Of a stretch of 49,938 nt of DNA, positions 7,615 through 16,025 are shown one piece after another; position 1 is the stretch's first letter, and each line of letters starts with the position of its first letter. The DNA comes from a bacterium (GTDB taxonomy: Bacteria; JAUVQV01; DATDCY01). The stretch spans positions 1-49,938 of the forward strand of contig DATDCY010000335.1 of the NCBI GenBank assembly GCA_036524115.1, in the 5' to 3' direction. Under the pieces are notes generated by a model, which was not told where the DNA came from, did no database searches, and saw nothing but the letters and a program-made list of their open reading frames with translations. A program made the translations under genes and the position numbers.

Positions 7615-8646
7615 ATGGCACAGGAGATGACGGCAAAGCAGCGCGTGGCGAAGCTCTTCGCCGGGGAGGCGGTGGACCGGATCCCCTGCTTCAGCGGCAT
7701 GGGCAACGTCACCACCGAGGGGCTCAAGTCCCTCGGCTACCGCTTCGCGGCGATCCACCTCGACGCGAAGATGATGGCTGCCTCGGCGGCGACGAGCTAC
7801 AAGCTCCTCGGCATCGAGTGCGGCGTGGTCCCGTTCGACCTCTGCGTCGAGGCCGAGGCCATGGGGTGCGAGATCAACGTCTACGCGCACTCCGAGGACC
7901 TGCTCTACCCGACGATCAAGCAGAAGCTCATCCACAACGAGGCCGAGATGGAGGTCTCGTTCCCGACGGACATCGCCGGGCGCGGCCGGGTGCCGTTGAT
8001 GGCCGACGCGATCGGGCTGCTCAAGAAGGAGCTGGGCGACGAGGCGCCGGTGGGCTCGTACGTGCTCGGGCCCTTCACGCTCGCCGGCCAGATCATGGAG
8101 CTCAACGACCTGCTCAAGCTCTCGTTCAAGAAGCCGGACAAGGTCGGCGCGCTCCTCGACAAGCTCGCGGGGGTGGCGATCCAGGTGGCGAAGGTCTACC
8201 AGAAGGCCGGCGTCGACTACCTGACGGTGCGCGAGATGGGGGCGACCTCCGACGTACTGAGCCCGCGCGTCTTCAAGAACCTGATCCTCCCGTATCTCCA
8301 GCGGATCTTCAAGGAGATCACGGTGCCGAGCGCGCTGCACATCTGCGGCAAGACCAACGACATCGTGCCCTTCATGGTCGAGAGCGGCGCCAGGGCGATC
8401 TCGGTCGACCAGAAGAACGACGTCGCCGAGACGCGCGCCAAGCTCGGGCCGAAGGCGCTGATCTTCGGCAATTACGACCCGTACAACGTGCTCGTCGCCG
8501 GCACCCCGGAGCTGGTGCGCACGACGGTGGGCAAGTGCATCGACGACGGGGTGAGCGCCGTCTGGCCGGGCTGCGACATCTGGCCGACCGTGCCGCCGGA
8601 GAACGTCAAGGCGATGCTCGACGAGGTCAAGAGCCATAAAAAATAG
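7615..8646 (+). CDS. UroD-superfamily corrinoid methyltransferase (second paralog)
   Basis: 343 residues. The MtaA-type zinc ligands are intact: His242 and Cys244 in LHICGKTND and Cys320 in WPGCDIWP. They occupy almost the same residue numbers as in the paralog at 4802, but the two proteins are clearly divergent elsewhere (for example the N-terminal CFSGMGNVTTEG here). Divergence of this size within one operon argues for different substrates or for one acting on the substrate and one on another acceptor. AGAAGGGGGAGG precedes the ATG. The corrinoid protein gene follows after 43 bp, which makes this the closest candidate for the cognate methyltransferase I. Confidence 0.85.
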   Translation: MAQEMTAKQRVAKLFAGEAVDRIPCFSGMGNVTTEGLKSLGYRFAAIHLDAKMMAASAATSYKLLGIECGVVPFDLCVEAEAMGCEINVYAHSEDLLYPTIKQKLIHNEAEMEVSFPTDIAGRGRVPLMADAIGLLKKELGDEAPVGSYVLGPFTLAGQIMELNDLLKLSFKKPDKVGALLDKLAGVAIQVAKVYQKAGVDYLTVREMGATSDVLSPRVFKNLILPYLQRIFKEITVPSALHICGKTNDIVPFMVESGARAISVDQKNDVAETRAKLGPKALIFGNYDPYNVLVAGTPELVRTTVGKCIDDGVSAVWPGCDIWPTVPPENVKAMLDEVKSHKK

Positions 8647-8689
8647 CCGCGGCCGCGCACGCGCGCGGACGTGAGGAGGGTGTGACGCG

Positions 8690-9385
<696 letters not shown>

Positions 9386-9392
9386 CGGCGCC

Positions 9393-10085
9393 ATGCGGGA
9401 GGAGCTCCGGGGCGAGCTGCTCGGGCAGGGGGCGGCGGTCGTCGGGTTCGCCGCCCTCGCCGGGCACCTCGACGGCCAGATCGCGCACCTGGACCGCGCG
9501 GTCTCGATCGGCGTCGCGCGCAGGCTGACCGAGGACACCCTCGGCATCCTCGTGCGGCTCCAGAAGCGGGCGGTGCGCCACCTCAAGGTGCGGGGCTGGC
9601 GCACGCTCGCCATCCCCCCGGACTCCGACCGGCGCAAGGACACGTTCGTCTCGAGGCTCTACGCGCTATTCAACCACAAGATGGCCGCGACCTCGGCGGG
9701 GATCGGCTGGGTCGGCCGCAGCGGGCTGCTCATCAGCCCGGAGCACGGGCCGCGGCTGACGCTGGCGACCGTGCTCACGGACGCGCCGCTGGCGCCCGAC
9801 GCGCCGGTCGAGGCCAGCCGCTGCGGCGCCTGCACGCTCTGCCGCGACCACTGCCCTTCCGGCGCGATCACCGGCACGGAGTGGTCCCGGAGCAACCCGT
9901 TCGCCGAGCTCGTGCGCCTCGGCGCCTGCCGCAACTACCAGGCGGCCGGGCGCCGGACGCCGGGCAAGCCCACCTGCGGGCTCTGCATCACGGTCTGCCC
10001 GTACGGGCGCGCCGGCGTGGGTACGCTCCGGCACAGCGGCGGGGTGGCGCGGAGCGGGGGGCCCCCGGCAGCGCGGAGCGCCTAG
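9393..10085 (+). CDS. QueG-like 4Fe-4S protein (short form)
   Basis: 230 residues related to epoxyqueuosine reductase: FNHKMAATSAGIGWVGRSGL, then a first cluster motif Cys144-x2-Cys147-x2-Cys150-x3-Cys154 and a second set Cys179 (GACRNY), Cys195, Cys198, Cys202 (CGLCITVCPYG). QueG itself uses cobalamin plus two 4Fe-4S clusters and is longer, with C-terminal repeats in some members. Those are absent here and the N-terminal domain looks shortened. Seven bases separate it from the corrinoid protein gene, and the RACE activator follows. An electron-transfer role in corrinoid reactivation is therefore more likely than tRNA modification, but this is inference. Confidence 0.75.
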   Translation: MREELRGELLGQGAAVVGFAALAGHLDGQIAHLDRAVSIGVARRLTEDTLGILVRLQKRAVRHLKVRGWRTLAIPPDSDRRKDTFVSRLYALFNHKMAATSAGIGWVGRSGLLISPEHGPRLTLATVLTDAPLAPDAPVEASRCGACTLCRDHCPSGAITGTEWSRSNPFAELVRLGACRNYQAAGRRTPGKPTCGLCITVCPYGRAGVGTLRHSGGVARSGGPPAARSA

Positions 10086-10175
10086 CGAAGCGGTGACGGG
10101 GGTGCGCAGTGACAGGACCCCGAAGCGCGCCCGGACACTGTTCACAATCATGCAACGTCCAAGGAGAGGTACGGA

Positions 10176-12152
10176 ATGACCAAGAAGTTCAAGGTGATCT
10201 TTCAGCCCTCGGGCCGCCGCGGCGAGATCGAGGAGGGCAAGACGCTGCTCGAGGCCGGCCAGGCCCTCGGCGTCGACATCGAGGGGCTCTGCGGCAACAA
10301 GAAGGTCTGCGGCAAGTGCAAGGTCCGGATCGAGGAGGGCTACTTCGAGAAGGACAACATCGAGTCCGGCATGGCGCACCTCTCGCCGGTGACCGCGACC
10401 GAGAAGAAGCACATCAAGCCCGAGGACGGGCCGGGCATCCGGCTGGCCTGCAACGCCGAGATCCACGGCGACGTGAAGGTCTTCGTCCCCGAGCGCTCGC
10501 GCGCCGGCAAGCAGGTCGTGCGCAAGGCGGCCAAGGAGCTCTCGATCGCGCTCGACCCGGCGGTCAAGAAGTACAACGTGGCCCTGACGCCCCCGACGCT
10601 GCACGACATGACCGTCGGCGACTACGAGCGGGTGCTCCAGTCGCTGGAGGAGAACTACGGGCTCAAGAACCTCACCTTCGACTTCCTGGTCCTGCGCGAC
10701 CTCCAGGACGTCCTGCGCCGCGGCGAGTGGAACGCCACGGCGACCGTCTGGATGGACCGCGAGATCATCAAGATGGAACCCGGCTTCGTCGACGCCACCT
10801 ACGGCCTCGCGGTCGACATCGGCACCACGACCTGCGTCGGCTACCTGACCGACCTGTCCACCGGGAAGGTCGTGGCGACCGAGTCGATCATGAACCCGCA
10901 GGTCCCCTACGGCGAGGACGTGATGAGCCGCATCACGTACGCGATGAGCAACCCCGAGGGGCTCCCGACGATGCAGCAGGCGATCATCGCGGGCCTCAAC
11001 GAGATCATCGAGCGCTCGGTCGCGGAGATTCGCAAGGACGGCCCGCACCCCGGTCACGTCATCGACGACCTGACGATCGTCTTCAACACGGCGATGCACC
11101 ACATCTTCCTCGGCTTCAACCCCGCCTACATCGGCCGCTCGCCCTTCATCCCCGCGGTCCAGAACTCGCTCGACATCAAGGCGCGCGACCTCGGGCTGCG
11201 GATCAACCCGGGCTCGTACATCCACGTGCTGCCGATCGAGGCCGGCTTCGTCGGCGCCGACAACGTCGGCGTGCTCATCGCCGAGGAGCCCTACAACCAG
11301 GACGAGATGGTGCTGATCATCGACATCGGCACCAACGGCGAGCTGCTCCTCGGCAACCGGAACAAGGTCTGCTCGACCTCCTGCGCCACGGGACCGGCCT
11401 TCGAGGGGGCGCAGATCAAGTTCGGCATGCGGGCCGCCCCGGGCGCGATCGAGACCGTCAACATCGACCCGGAGACGCGCGAGCCGCGCTACAAGGTCAT
11501 CGGCAAGGCCGACTGGCACACGAACATCGAGAAGGTCAACGCCAAGGGCCTGTGCGGCTCGGGGATCATCGAGGTCGTCGCCGAGATGTTCAAGGCCGGG
11601 ATCATCGACAAGTCCGGGCGCTTCGTGATGGACCTCGGCACCAACCGCGTGCGCAAGGACGTCGAGGGCAAGCCGGAGTACGTCCTGGCGTGGTCGGACG
11701 AGACCTCCATCGGCACGGACATCACGATTACGCAGGCCGACGTGCGCGCGCTCCAGCTGGCCAAGGGCGCGCTCTACACCGGCGCGAAGCTGATGATGCA
11801 GCGGCTCGGGATCAAGCAGCTCGACCGCGTCGTGCTCGCCGGCGCCTTCGGCAGCCACATCAACAAGGAGGCCTCCATGGTCCTCGGCATGTTCCCGGAC
11901 TGCGACCTCGACAAGGTCTACGCGGTCGGCAACGCCGCCGGGGACGGCTCGCGCATGGCGCTGCTCAACCGCCACAAGCGCACCGAGGCCAACGAGCGCG
12001 CCCGGTGGGTGGAGTTCGTCGAGATCGCGACCGACCCGAAGTTCGAGAAGGAGTTCATGATGGCGATGCACATCCCGCACATGAAGGACCCCTTCCCGAA
12101 CGTCAAGAAGCTCCTGGCCGGGACCAAGAGCAAGGTCGTGATCAAGGGCTGA
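10176..12152 (+). CDS. RACE-type reductive activator of corrinoid proteins (DUF4445 family)
   Basis: 658 residues. The N-terminal 2Fe-2S ferredoxin domain has Cys39-x5-Cys45-x2-Cys48 and Cys92. A linker of about 120 residues follows, then a C-terminal ASKHA-type ATPase region with LAVDIGTTTC and LIIDIGTNGELLLGN and the family segments CATGPAFEGAQI, GLCGSGIIE and VVLAGAFGSHINKE. The family reduces inactive Co(II) corrinoid back to Co(I) in an ATP-dependent way. AAGGAGAGG precedes the ATG. Its presence directly after the corrinoid protein and QueG-like genes makes it the dedicated reactivase of this system. Confidence 0.93.
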   Translation: MTKKFKVIFQPSGRRGEIEEGKTLLEAGQALGVDIEGLCGNKKVCGKCKVRIEEGYFEKDNIESGMAHLSPVTATEKKHIKPEDGPGIRLACNAEIHGDVKVFVPERSRAGKQVVRKAAKELSIALDPAVKKYNVALTPPTLHDMTVGDYERVLQSLEENYGLKNLTFDFLVLRDLQDVLRRGEWNATATVWMDREIIKMEPGFVDATYGLAVDIGTTTCVGYLTDLSTGKVVATESIMNPQVPYGEDVMSRITYAMSNPEGLPTMQQAIIAGLNEIIERSVAEIRKDGPHPGHVIDDLTIVFNTAMHHIFLGFNPAYIGRSPFIPAVQNSLDIKARDLGLRINPGSYIHVLPIEAGFVGADNVGVLIAEEPYNQDEMVLIIDIGTNGELLLGNRNKVCSTSCATGPAFEGAQIKFGMRAAPGAIETVNIDPETREPRYKVIGKADWHTNIEKVNAKGLCGSGIIEVVAEMFKAGIIDKSGRFVMDLGTNRVRKDVEGKPEYVLAWSDETSIGTDITITQADVRALQLAKGALYTGAKLMMQRLGIKQLDRVVLAGAFGSHINKEASMVLGMFPDCDLDKVYAVGNAAGDGSRMALLNRHKRTEANERARWVEFVEIATDPKFEKEFMMAMHIPHMKDPFPNVKKLLAGTKSKVVIKG

Positions 12153-12201
12153 TCTGGGCGTATATTGGGGTGGTGCGGGAACGGCCGCGAAAGGAGAACC
12201 C

Positions 12202-13164
12202 ATGAAGAGGATCGTCGCTCTCCTGTCGTGTTGTGCGGTGCTCGGGGCATGGCTCGCCCCCGGCGCCGCCGCTGCGGAGAAGCTCCGGCTGGGCTATCTG
12301 CGCAGCGACCTGCACCACCTCGCCGCCTGGGTGGCGCTCGAGAAGGGCTACTTCAGGGACGAGGGGCTCGACGTCGAGGTCGCCGGCATCTTCAACGCCG
12401 GCGCCGAGGAGATGGGCGCCTTCGCGGCCAACTCGCTGGACGTCGGCTACCTCGGGATGGCCCCGAGCGTCACGGGGGTCGCGAACAAGGCGGCCAGCGT
12501 CAAGGCCGAGGCGCTGGCCAACGCCGAGGGATCCGCGATCGTCGTCAGGGCCGGCTCCCCCGCGCGCTCCCTCAAGGACCTCGAGGGCAAGACCATCGCC
12601 ATACCGGGCTTCGCCAGCGTCCAGGACTTCCTCCTCCACCGCGCCCTGGAGAGCGCGAAGATGGCGCCGGGCGCGGTGAAGATCATCGTCATCAAGCCGC
12701 CGGAGATGATCGGGGCGCTCGAGACGGGCCAGATCGACGCCTTCATCGCCTGGGAGCCCCACGCGACCAAGGCCGTGACCAAGGGCGTGGGCCGCGTCCT
12801 GCTGCGCTCGGCCGACATCTGGCCGAACCACCCGTGCTGCGTCGTGGCCTTCCAGGGCGACGTCGCGCGGCAGCGCCCTGCCGTGGTCCAGGCGTTCCTC
12901 AGGGCGCACGCGCGCGCGACCGCGTTCATCCTCGCCAACCCGGCGCAAGCGGTCGCCGTCGGCGTGAAGTACAGCGGCATGGACGAGACGACAGTCCGCG
13001 CCGCCCTCGGGAACATCATCTACCGCACCGAGCTCGAGCGCGCGCCGATCCTCGAGTACGCGTCCTACCTGGCGCGCCTCGGGTACATCAAGGAGACCGA
13101 TCCGGACGCGCTGCTGCGCGAGTACCTCGATCCGGCGGGGTCCCTCAAGGGACAGCGTCCCTGA
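12202..13164 (+). CDS. ABC transporter substrate-binding protein (NMT1/SsuA/TauA-like)
   Basis: 320 residues with a Sec signal peptide (cleavage after AAAA near residue 25). The mature domain is a type II periplasmic binding fold of the NMT1/OMS1 group: LRLGYLRSDLHHLAAWVALE, GYFRDEGLDVEV, DVGYLGMAPSVTG, LKDLEGKTIAIPGF, ALETGQIDAFIAWEPH. The group binds nitrate, sulfonates, taurine, thiamine precursors and aromatic acids, so the ligand cannot be named. It starts 49 bp after the RACE gene (AAAGGAGAAC before the ATG) and heads a complete three-gene importer, most simply read as uptake of the methylated substrate. Confidence 0.85.
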   Translation: MKRIVALLSCCAVLGAWLAPGAAAAEKLRLGYLRSDLHHLAAWVALEKGYFRDEGLDVEVAGIFNAGAEEMGAFAANSLDVGYLGMAPSVTGVANKAASVKAEALANAEGSAIVVRAGSPARSLKDLEGKTIAIPGFASVQDFLLHRALESAKMAPGAVKIIVIKPPEMIGALETGQIDAFIAWEPHATKAVTKGVGRVLLRSADIWPNHPCCVVAFQGDVARQRPAVVQAFLRAHARATAFILANPAQAVAVGVKYSGMDETTVRAALGNIIYRTELERAPILEYASYLARLGYIKETDPDALLREYLDPAGSLKGQRP

Positions 13165-13189
13165 CCCGCACGCCCGCCGGAGGCCTTCC

Positions 13190-13969
13190 GTGAGCGCTGG
13201 CGCGCGCGACAACCGACGACTCCTGCAGCTGCTGCCCGTTATCGCCGTCGCGGCGCTCTGGGAGGGGCTCGGCGCCGCCGGGATCATCCCCGCCAACCGC
13301 CTGCCGCCGCCCTCGAGCGTCCTCGCCGGCGTCGCCGAGCTGCTCTCCCGCGGCCTGCCGCCCGGCGCCGGCCTGCTCGGCCACTGCGCCGCCAGCCTGC
13401 GCCGCGTCGCCGGGGGCGTCGGCGTCGCCCTCGTCCTGGCCATCCCGCTCGGGCTTCTCGCCGGCCGCTCCGCGCGGCTGCGCGCGCTCATCCAGCCTTT
13501 CGTCGAGCTGGTCCGCCCGGTCCCGCCGCTGGCCTGGGTGCCGCTGGCCATTCTCTGGTTCGGCATCGGCGATCTCTCGGCGGTCTTCATCATCTTCCTG
13601 GGGGCCTTCTTCCCGATCCTGCTCAACACCGTCTCCGGGGTGCTGTCGATCGAGCGCGGGCTGCTCGAGGCGGCGATCCTCCTCGGGGCCACCCGGCGCG
13701 ACCTCTTCCTGAAGGTCCTCGCGCCCGGGGCGACGCCCGCGATCATGACGGGCGTGCGCATCGCGCTGGGGGTCGGCTGGATGACGCTCGTCGCGGCCGA
13801 GTTCACGGGCGTCAAGAGCGGGTACGGGCTCGGGTACCTCATCATGACGGCGCGCGACATCCAGCGCGCGGACCTCATCGTCGCCGGCATGCTCGTCATC
13901 GGCCTCGTCGGCTTCGCGATGGATGCGCTGATCCGCGTCCTCGAGCGGCGCCTGCTGCAGTGGCGGTGA
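13190..13969 (+). CDS. ABC transporter permease (SsuC/TauC-like)
   Basis: 259 residues with about six transmembrane segments and the cytoplasmic coupling loop typical of binding-protein-dependent permeases (LLEAAILLGATRRDLFLKV, then ATPAIMTGVRIALGVGW). RPVPPLAWVPLAILWFG is a characteristic SsuC/TauC stretch. The start is a GTG, 25 bp after the binding-protein stop, with CGGAGG upstream. Its end overlaps the start of the ATPase gene, so subunits are translationally coupled. Substrate follows that of the binding protein and is unknown. Confidence 0.9.
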   Translation: MSAGARDNRRLLQLLPVIAVAALWEGLGAAGIIPANRLPPPSSVLAGVAELLSRGLPPGAGLLGHCAASLRRVAGGVGVALVLAIPLGLLAGRSARLRALIQPFVELVRPVPPLAWVPLAILWFGIGDLSAVFIIFLGAFFPILLNTVSGVLSIERGLLEAAILLGATRRDLFLKVLAPGATPAIMTGVRIALGVGWMTLVAAEFTGVKSGYGLGYLIMTARDIQRADLIVAGMLVIGLVGFAMDALIRVLERRLLQWR

Positions 13970-14757
13970 GCATGGATCTTCGCGTCGAGGGGATCGAGAA
14001 GGGCTTCGCCGGCGTCGGCAACGGCGGGCGGCGCCAGGTCCTCGGCGGGGTCTCGTTCACCGCGGCCGCCGGCTCCATCGTCAGCGTGCTCGGGCCCAGC
14101 GGCTGCGGCAAGACCACCCTGCTGCGCATCATCGCGGGCCTGGAGACCCCCGACCGCGGGCGCGTGGTGGTCGGCGAGCGGACGGTCGGCGGCCCGCTGC
14201 GGGAGATCGGCTACATCACCCAGGAGGCCACCCTGCTGCCCTGGCGCACCGTGCTCCACAACGTCGAGCTCGGGCTCGAGATCGCCGGCGTCACGCCGGA
14301 GGAGCGACGGCAGACCGCGCGGCGTCACCTGGACCTCGTGGAGCTGGCCGGCTTCGACGACTACTTCCCCAAGCAGATCTCGGGCGGGATGAAACAGAAG
14401 GCGGCGCTGGCGCGCGCCCTCGCGGTCGGGCCGCGCGTGCTGCTGCTGGACGAACCGTTCGCCGCCCTCGATGCCCAGACCCGCAACTCGCTCCAGGAGG
14501 TGCTCCTGCACGTGCAGGCGCAGACGCGCACGACGATGGTCTTCGTGACGCACAACGTCGACGAGGCCGTCTTCCTGGGCGACGCCGTGGTCTGCCTGAC
14601 GGCGCACCCGGCGCAGGTGGGGAAGTCGGTCGCCGTCGAGGCGCCCCACCCGCGCGACCGGACGGGCACCGAGCTCAACGCGCTGCGCAAGGAGCTGCTG
14701 GGCTTCCTCGCCGAGGAGCGGCTGCGGGCGCGCCCAGGCGGGCCGAGTCAGCCCTGA
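13966..14757 (+). CDS. ABC transporter ATP-binding protein (SsuB/TauB-like)
   Basis: About 263 residues. Walker A GPSGCGKTT, Q-loop YITQEATLLPW, signature SGGMKQKAALARAL, Walker B VLLLDEPFAALD and the switch His in VFVTHNVDEA are all present. The exact start is ambiguous: GTG at 13960, GTG at 13966 (forming a GTGA overlap with the permease stop) or ATG at 13972. I use the GTGA overlap as the usual coupling arrangement. Last gene of the importer. No gene follows for 243 bp. Confidence 0.9.
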   Translation: MSMDLRVEGIEKGFAGVGNGGRRQVLGGVSFTAAAGSIVSVLGPSGCGKTTLLRIIAGLETPDRGRVVVGERTVGGPLREIGYITQEATLLPWRTVLHNVELGLEIAGVTPEERRQTARRHLDLVELAGFDDYFPKQISGGMKQKAALARALAVGPRVLLLDEPFAALDAQTRNSLQEVLLHVQAQTRTTMVFVTHNVDEAVFLGDAVVCLTAHPAQVGKSVAVEAPHPRDRTGTELNALRKELLGFLAEERLRARPGGPSQP

Positions 14758-14811
14758 GCGTCGGGAGGCCCTTGCGCGCCCTGGCGGCGTTGCGCGGAGG
14801 GCTGCTTGTGC

Positions 14812-14829
14812 GGCGGGCACCAGCCCGCC
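14812..14829 (+). terminator. Hairpin after importer genes
   Basis: GGCGGGC and GCCCGCC form a perfect 7-bp stem with an ACCA loop, 55 bp after the ATPase stop. No U-tract follows, so efficiency as an intrinsic terminator is uncertain. It marks the probable end of the transcript that starts in the methyltransferase genes. Confidence 0.35.
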
Positions 14830-15000
14830 TCCGCGCGCCCATCCTTGCTGCCTTGCCAGGACCCGCAATGACGCTCCCGCCGCGGCAGGGCAGCTGAGGC
14901 GGCACGAAGTCACGACACACGAATCGATCGGCAGAAACGGCCTGCGGGTCACTGGCGCTGCTGCTCATTGTTAGAATGGCGCGGAGAAGGGAGGGCGGGG

Positions 15001-15318
15001 ATGACGAAAGTGACGGTGAACTCGGGCGCGTGCGGCTTCACGTCGGTGATCCGCGCCACGAAGGGCCCGGAACGCACGGTCGACATCACGATCGAGAGCG
15101 GCTGCGCGATGGTCCAGAAGCTGGCAGCGGAGGTCACGCGCCTGGCGCGGCGCGACGCCCTGACGGGAATCCTGCAGAACCCGGTCTACCTCGCCGCGGC
15201 GCGGCACCTCAAGCACGCGGCCTGCCCGGTGCCGGCGGCGGTGCTCAAGGCGCTGGAGGTGGAGGCGGGGATGAACGTGAGGAAGGATGCGGCGATCACC
15301 TTCGAGAAGGACGGGTGA
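15001..15318 (+). CDS. Small DUF6951-like protein of corrinoid methyltransferase loci
   Basis: 105 residues: VTVNSGACGFTSVIRATKG, VDITIESGCAMVQKLAAEV, NPVYLAAARHLKHAACPVP and a C-terminal GMNVRKDAAITFEKDG. Three conserved-looking cysteines (in SGACGF, ESGCA and HAACPVP) could bind metal or an Fe-S cluster. I recall a conserved family with this pattern, DUF6951, that recurs near corrinoid methyltransferase genes; its function is unknown. The ATG follows GGGAGGGCGGGG, and a possible -10 (TAGAAT, 14972-14977) suggests its own promoter. The label comes from memory and would need a profile search. Confidence 0.65.
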   Translation: MTKVTVNSGACGFTSVIRATKGPERTVDITIESGCAMVQKLAAEVTRLARRDALTGILQNPVYLAAARHLKHAACPVPAAVLKALEVEAGMNVRKDAAITFEKDG

Positions 15319-15365
15319 GATCGCAGGCCCTGTGACAGCGCCCAGGGGCGGGACGGCGCCGTGAT

Positions 15366-15412
15366 CAGTGCCGGGCCCCGACCCGGGGGCGCCTGTTCAC
15401 TTCCGTCTCGCC
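15366..15412 (+). repeat. Outer inverted repeat, left arm
   Basis: 47 bp, beginning CAGTGCCGGGCCCCG and ending CTTCCGTCTCGCC. It matches the reverse complement of 15899-15945 at 46 of 47 positions. It begins 48 bp after the DUF6951-like stop codon. Confidence 0.9.
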
Positions 15413-15663
15413 CTGTTGCCCTCAGCACGTGGACTCCCTCAGCAGCCCGCTCGACTGTCAATGCGCCGGCCACACTCAGCCGCCACAGCAGGCGGCCGGC
15501 GCATTATGACCGTTCACAGGCGCCCCCGGGCCGGAGCCCTCAGGGCAAGACCGTACCGAAACAGCGTACCCGCTAAGCTCGGTATGGCCAGCAGGGGCGC
15601 ACGATCACGGTCTTCAGCAGCCCGCGGGCCGGAGCCCCGAAGACGAGGTTGGAATGGGCCAGA

Positions 15664-15692
15664 GCGGGGGCGGGGCGCTGTCGGGCGCGCGC
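15664..15692 (+). repeat. Inner inverted repeat, left arm
   Basis: 29 bp, beginning GCGGGGGCGGGGCGCTG. It matches the reverse complement of 15854-15882 at 28 of 29 positions. Confidence 0.85.
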
Positions 15693-15853
15693 ATTGTGGA
15701 GCGCGGACGCTGCTCGGGGGGTGACAGCAGCGAAGCTGCGCCAGAGGGGGGCGAAGCCACCCTATGGAAGCGCCCGCTGGGTGCCCAGCAGACATGCCGC
15801 GTTTCGGGCGCTGCGCCAGTGGCCGGACGAGCTGCGGTCGAGCGCGCAACTCA

Positions 15854-15882
15854 GCGCACGCCCGACAGCGCCCCGCCCCCGC
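15854..15882 (+). repeat. Inner inverted repeat, right arm
   Basis: 29 bp, pairs with 15664-15692 across a loop of about 160 bp that itself contains GAA-capped hairpins. Confidence 0.85.
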
Positions 15883-15898
15883 GGGCACGTGAACGATT

Positions 15899-15945
15899 GG
15901 CGAGACGGAAGTGAACAGGCGCCCCCGGGCCGGGGCCCGGCACTG
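15899..15945 (+). repeat. Outer inverted repeat, right arm
   Basis: 47 bp, pairs with 15366-15412 with one mismatch. It ends 80 bp before the cytochrome b-like gene. Bases outside the two arms (GTGAT left, GAATG right) do not form an obvious target-site duplication. Confidence 0.9.
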
Positions 15946-16025
15946 GAATGGCGAGCGACGTGTACGGGGCGCCAACGGCGCAGGTCGTGTGACATACTGA
16001 CGATGGTGGATCGGGATGAGCGACC

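Larger units (their letters stand above)
15319..16025. other. Non-coding, hairpin-rich stretch with nested inverted repeats
   Basis: 707 bp with no credible gene on either strand; open frames are arginine/proline-rich shadows of high GC. It holds an outer 47-bp inverted repeat pair, an inner 29-bp pair, further partial copies of the outer arm (15512-15539, about 15621-15636) and several hairpins. The hairpins include CCGTACCGA/TCGGTATGG (15551-15587) with an AGCG-TACC-CGCT hairpin inside, GCAGC-GAA-GCTGC (about 15725-15737), and GGC-GAA-GCC shortly after. A structured RNA, a non-autonomous mobile element or a degraded palindrome are all possible. Confidence 0.6.

Noticed and set aside
15366-15945. 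Insertion sequence interpretation of the inverted-repeat element
   Set aside because: No transposase frame and no target-site duplication; kept only as an unexplained element.
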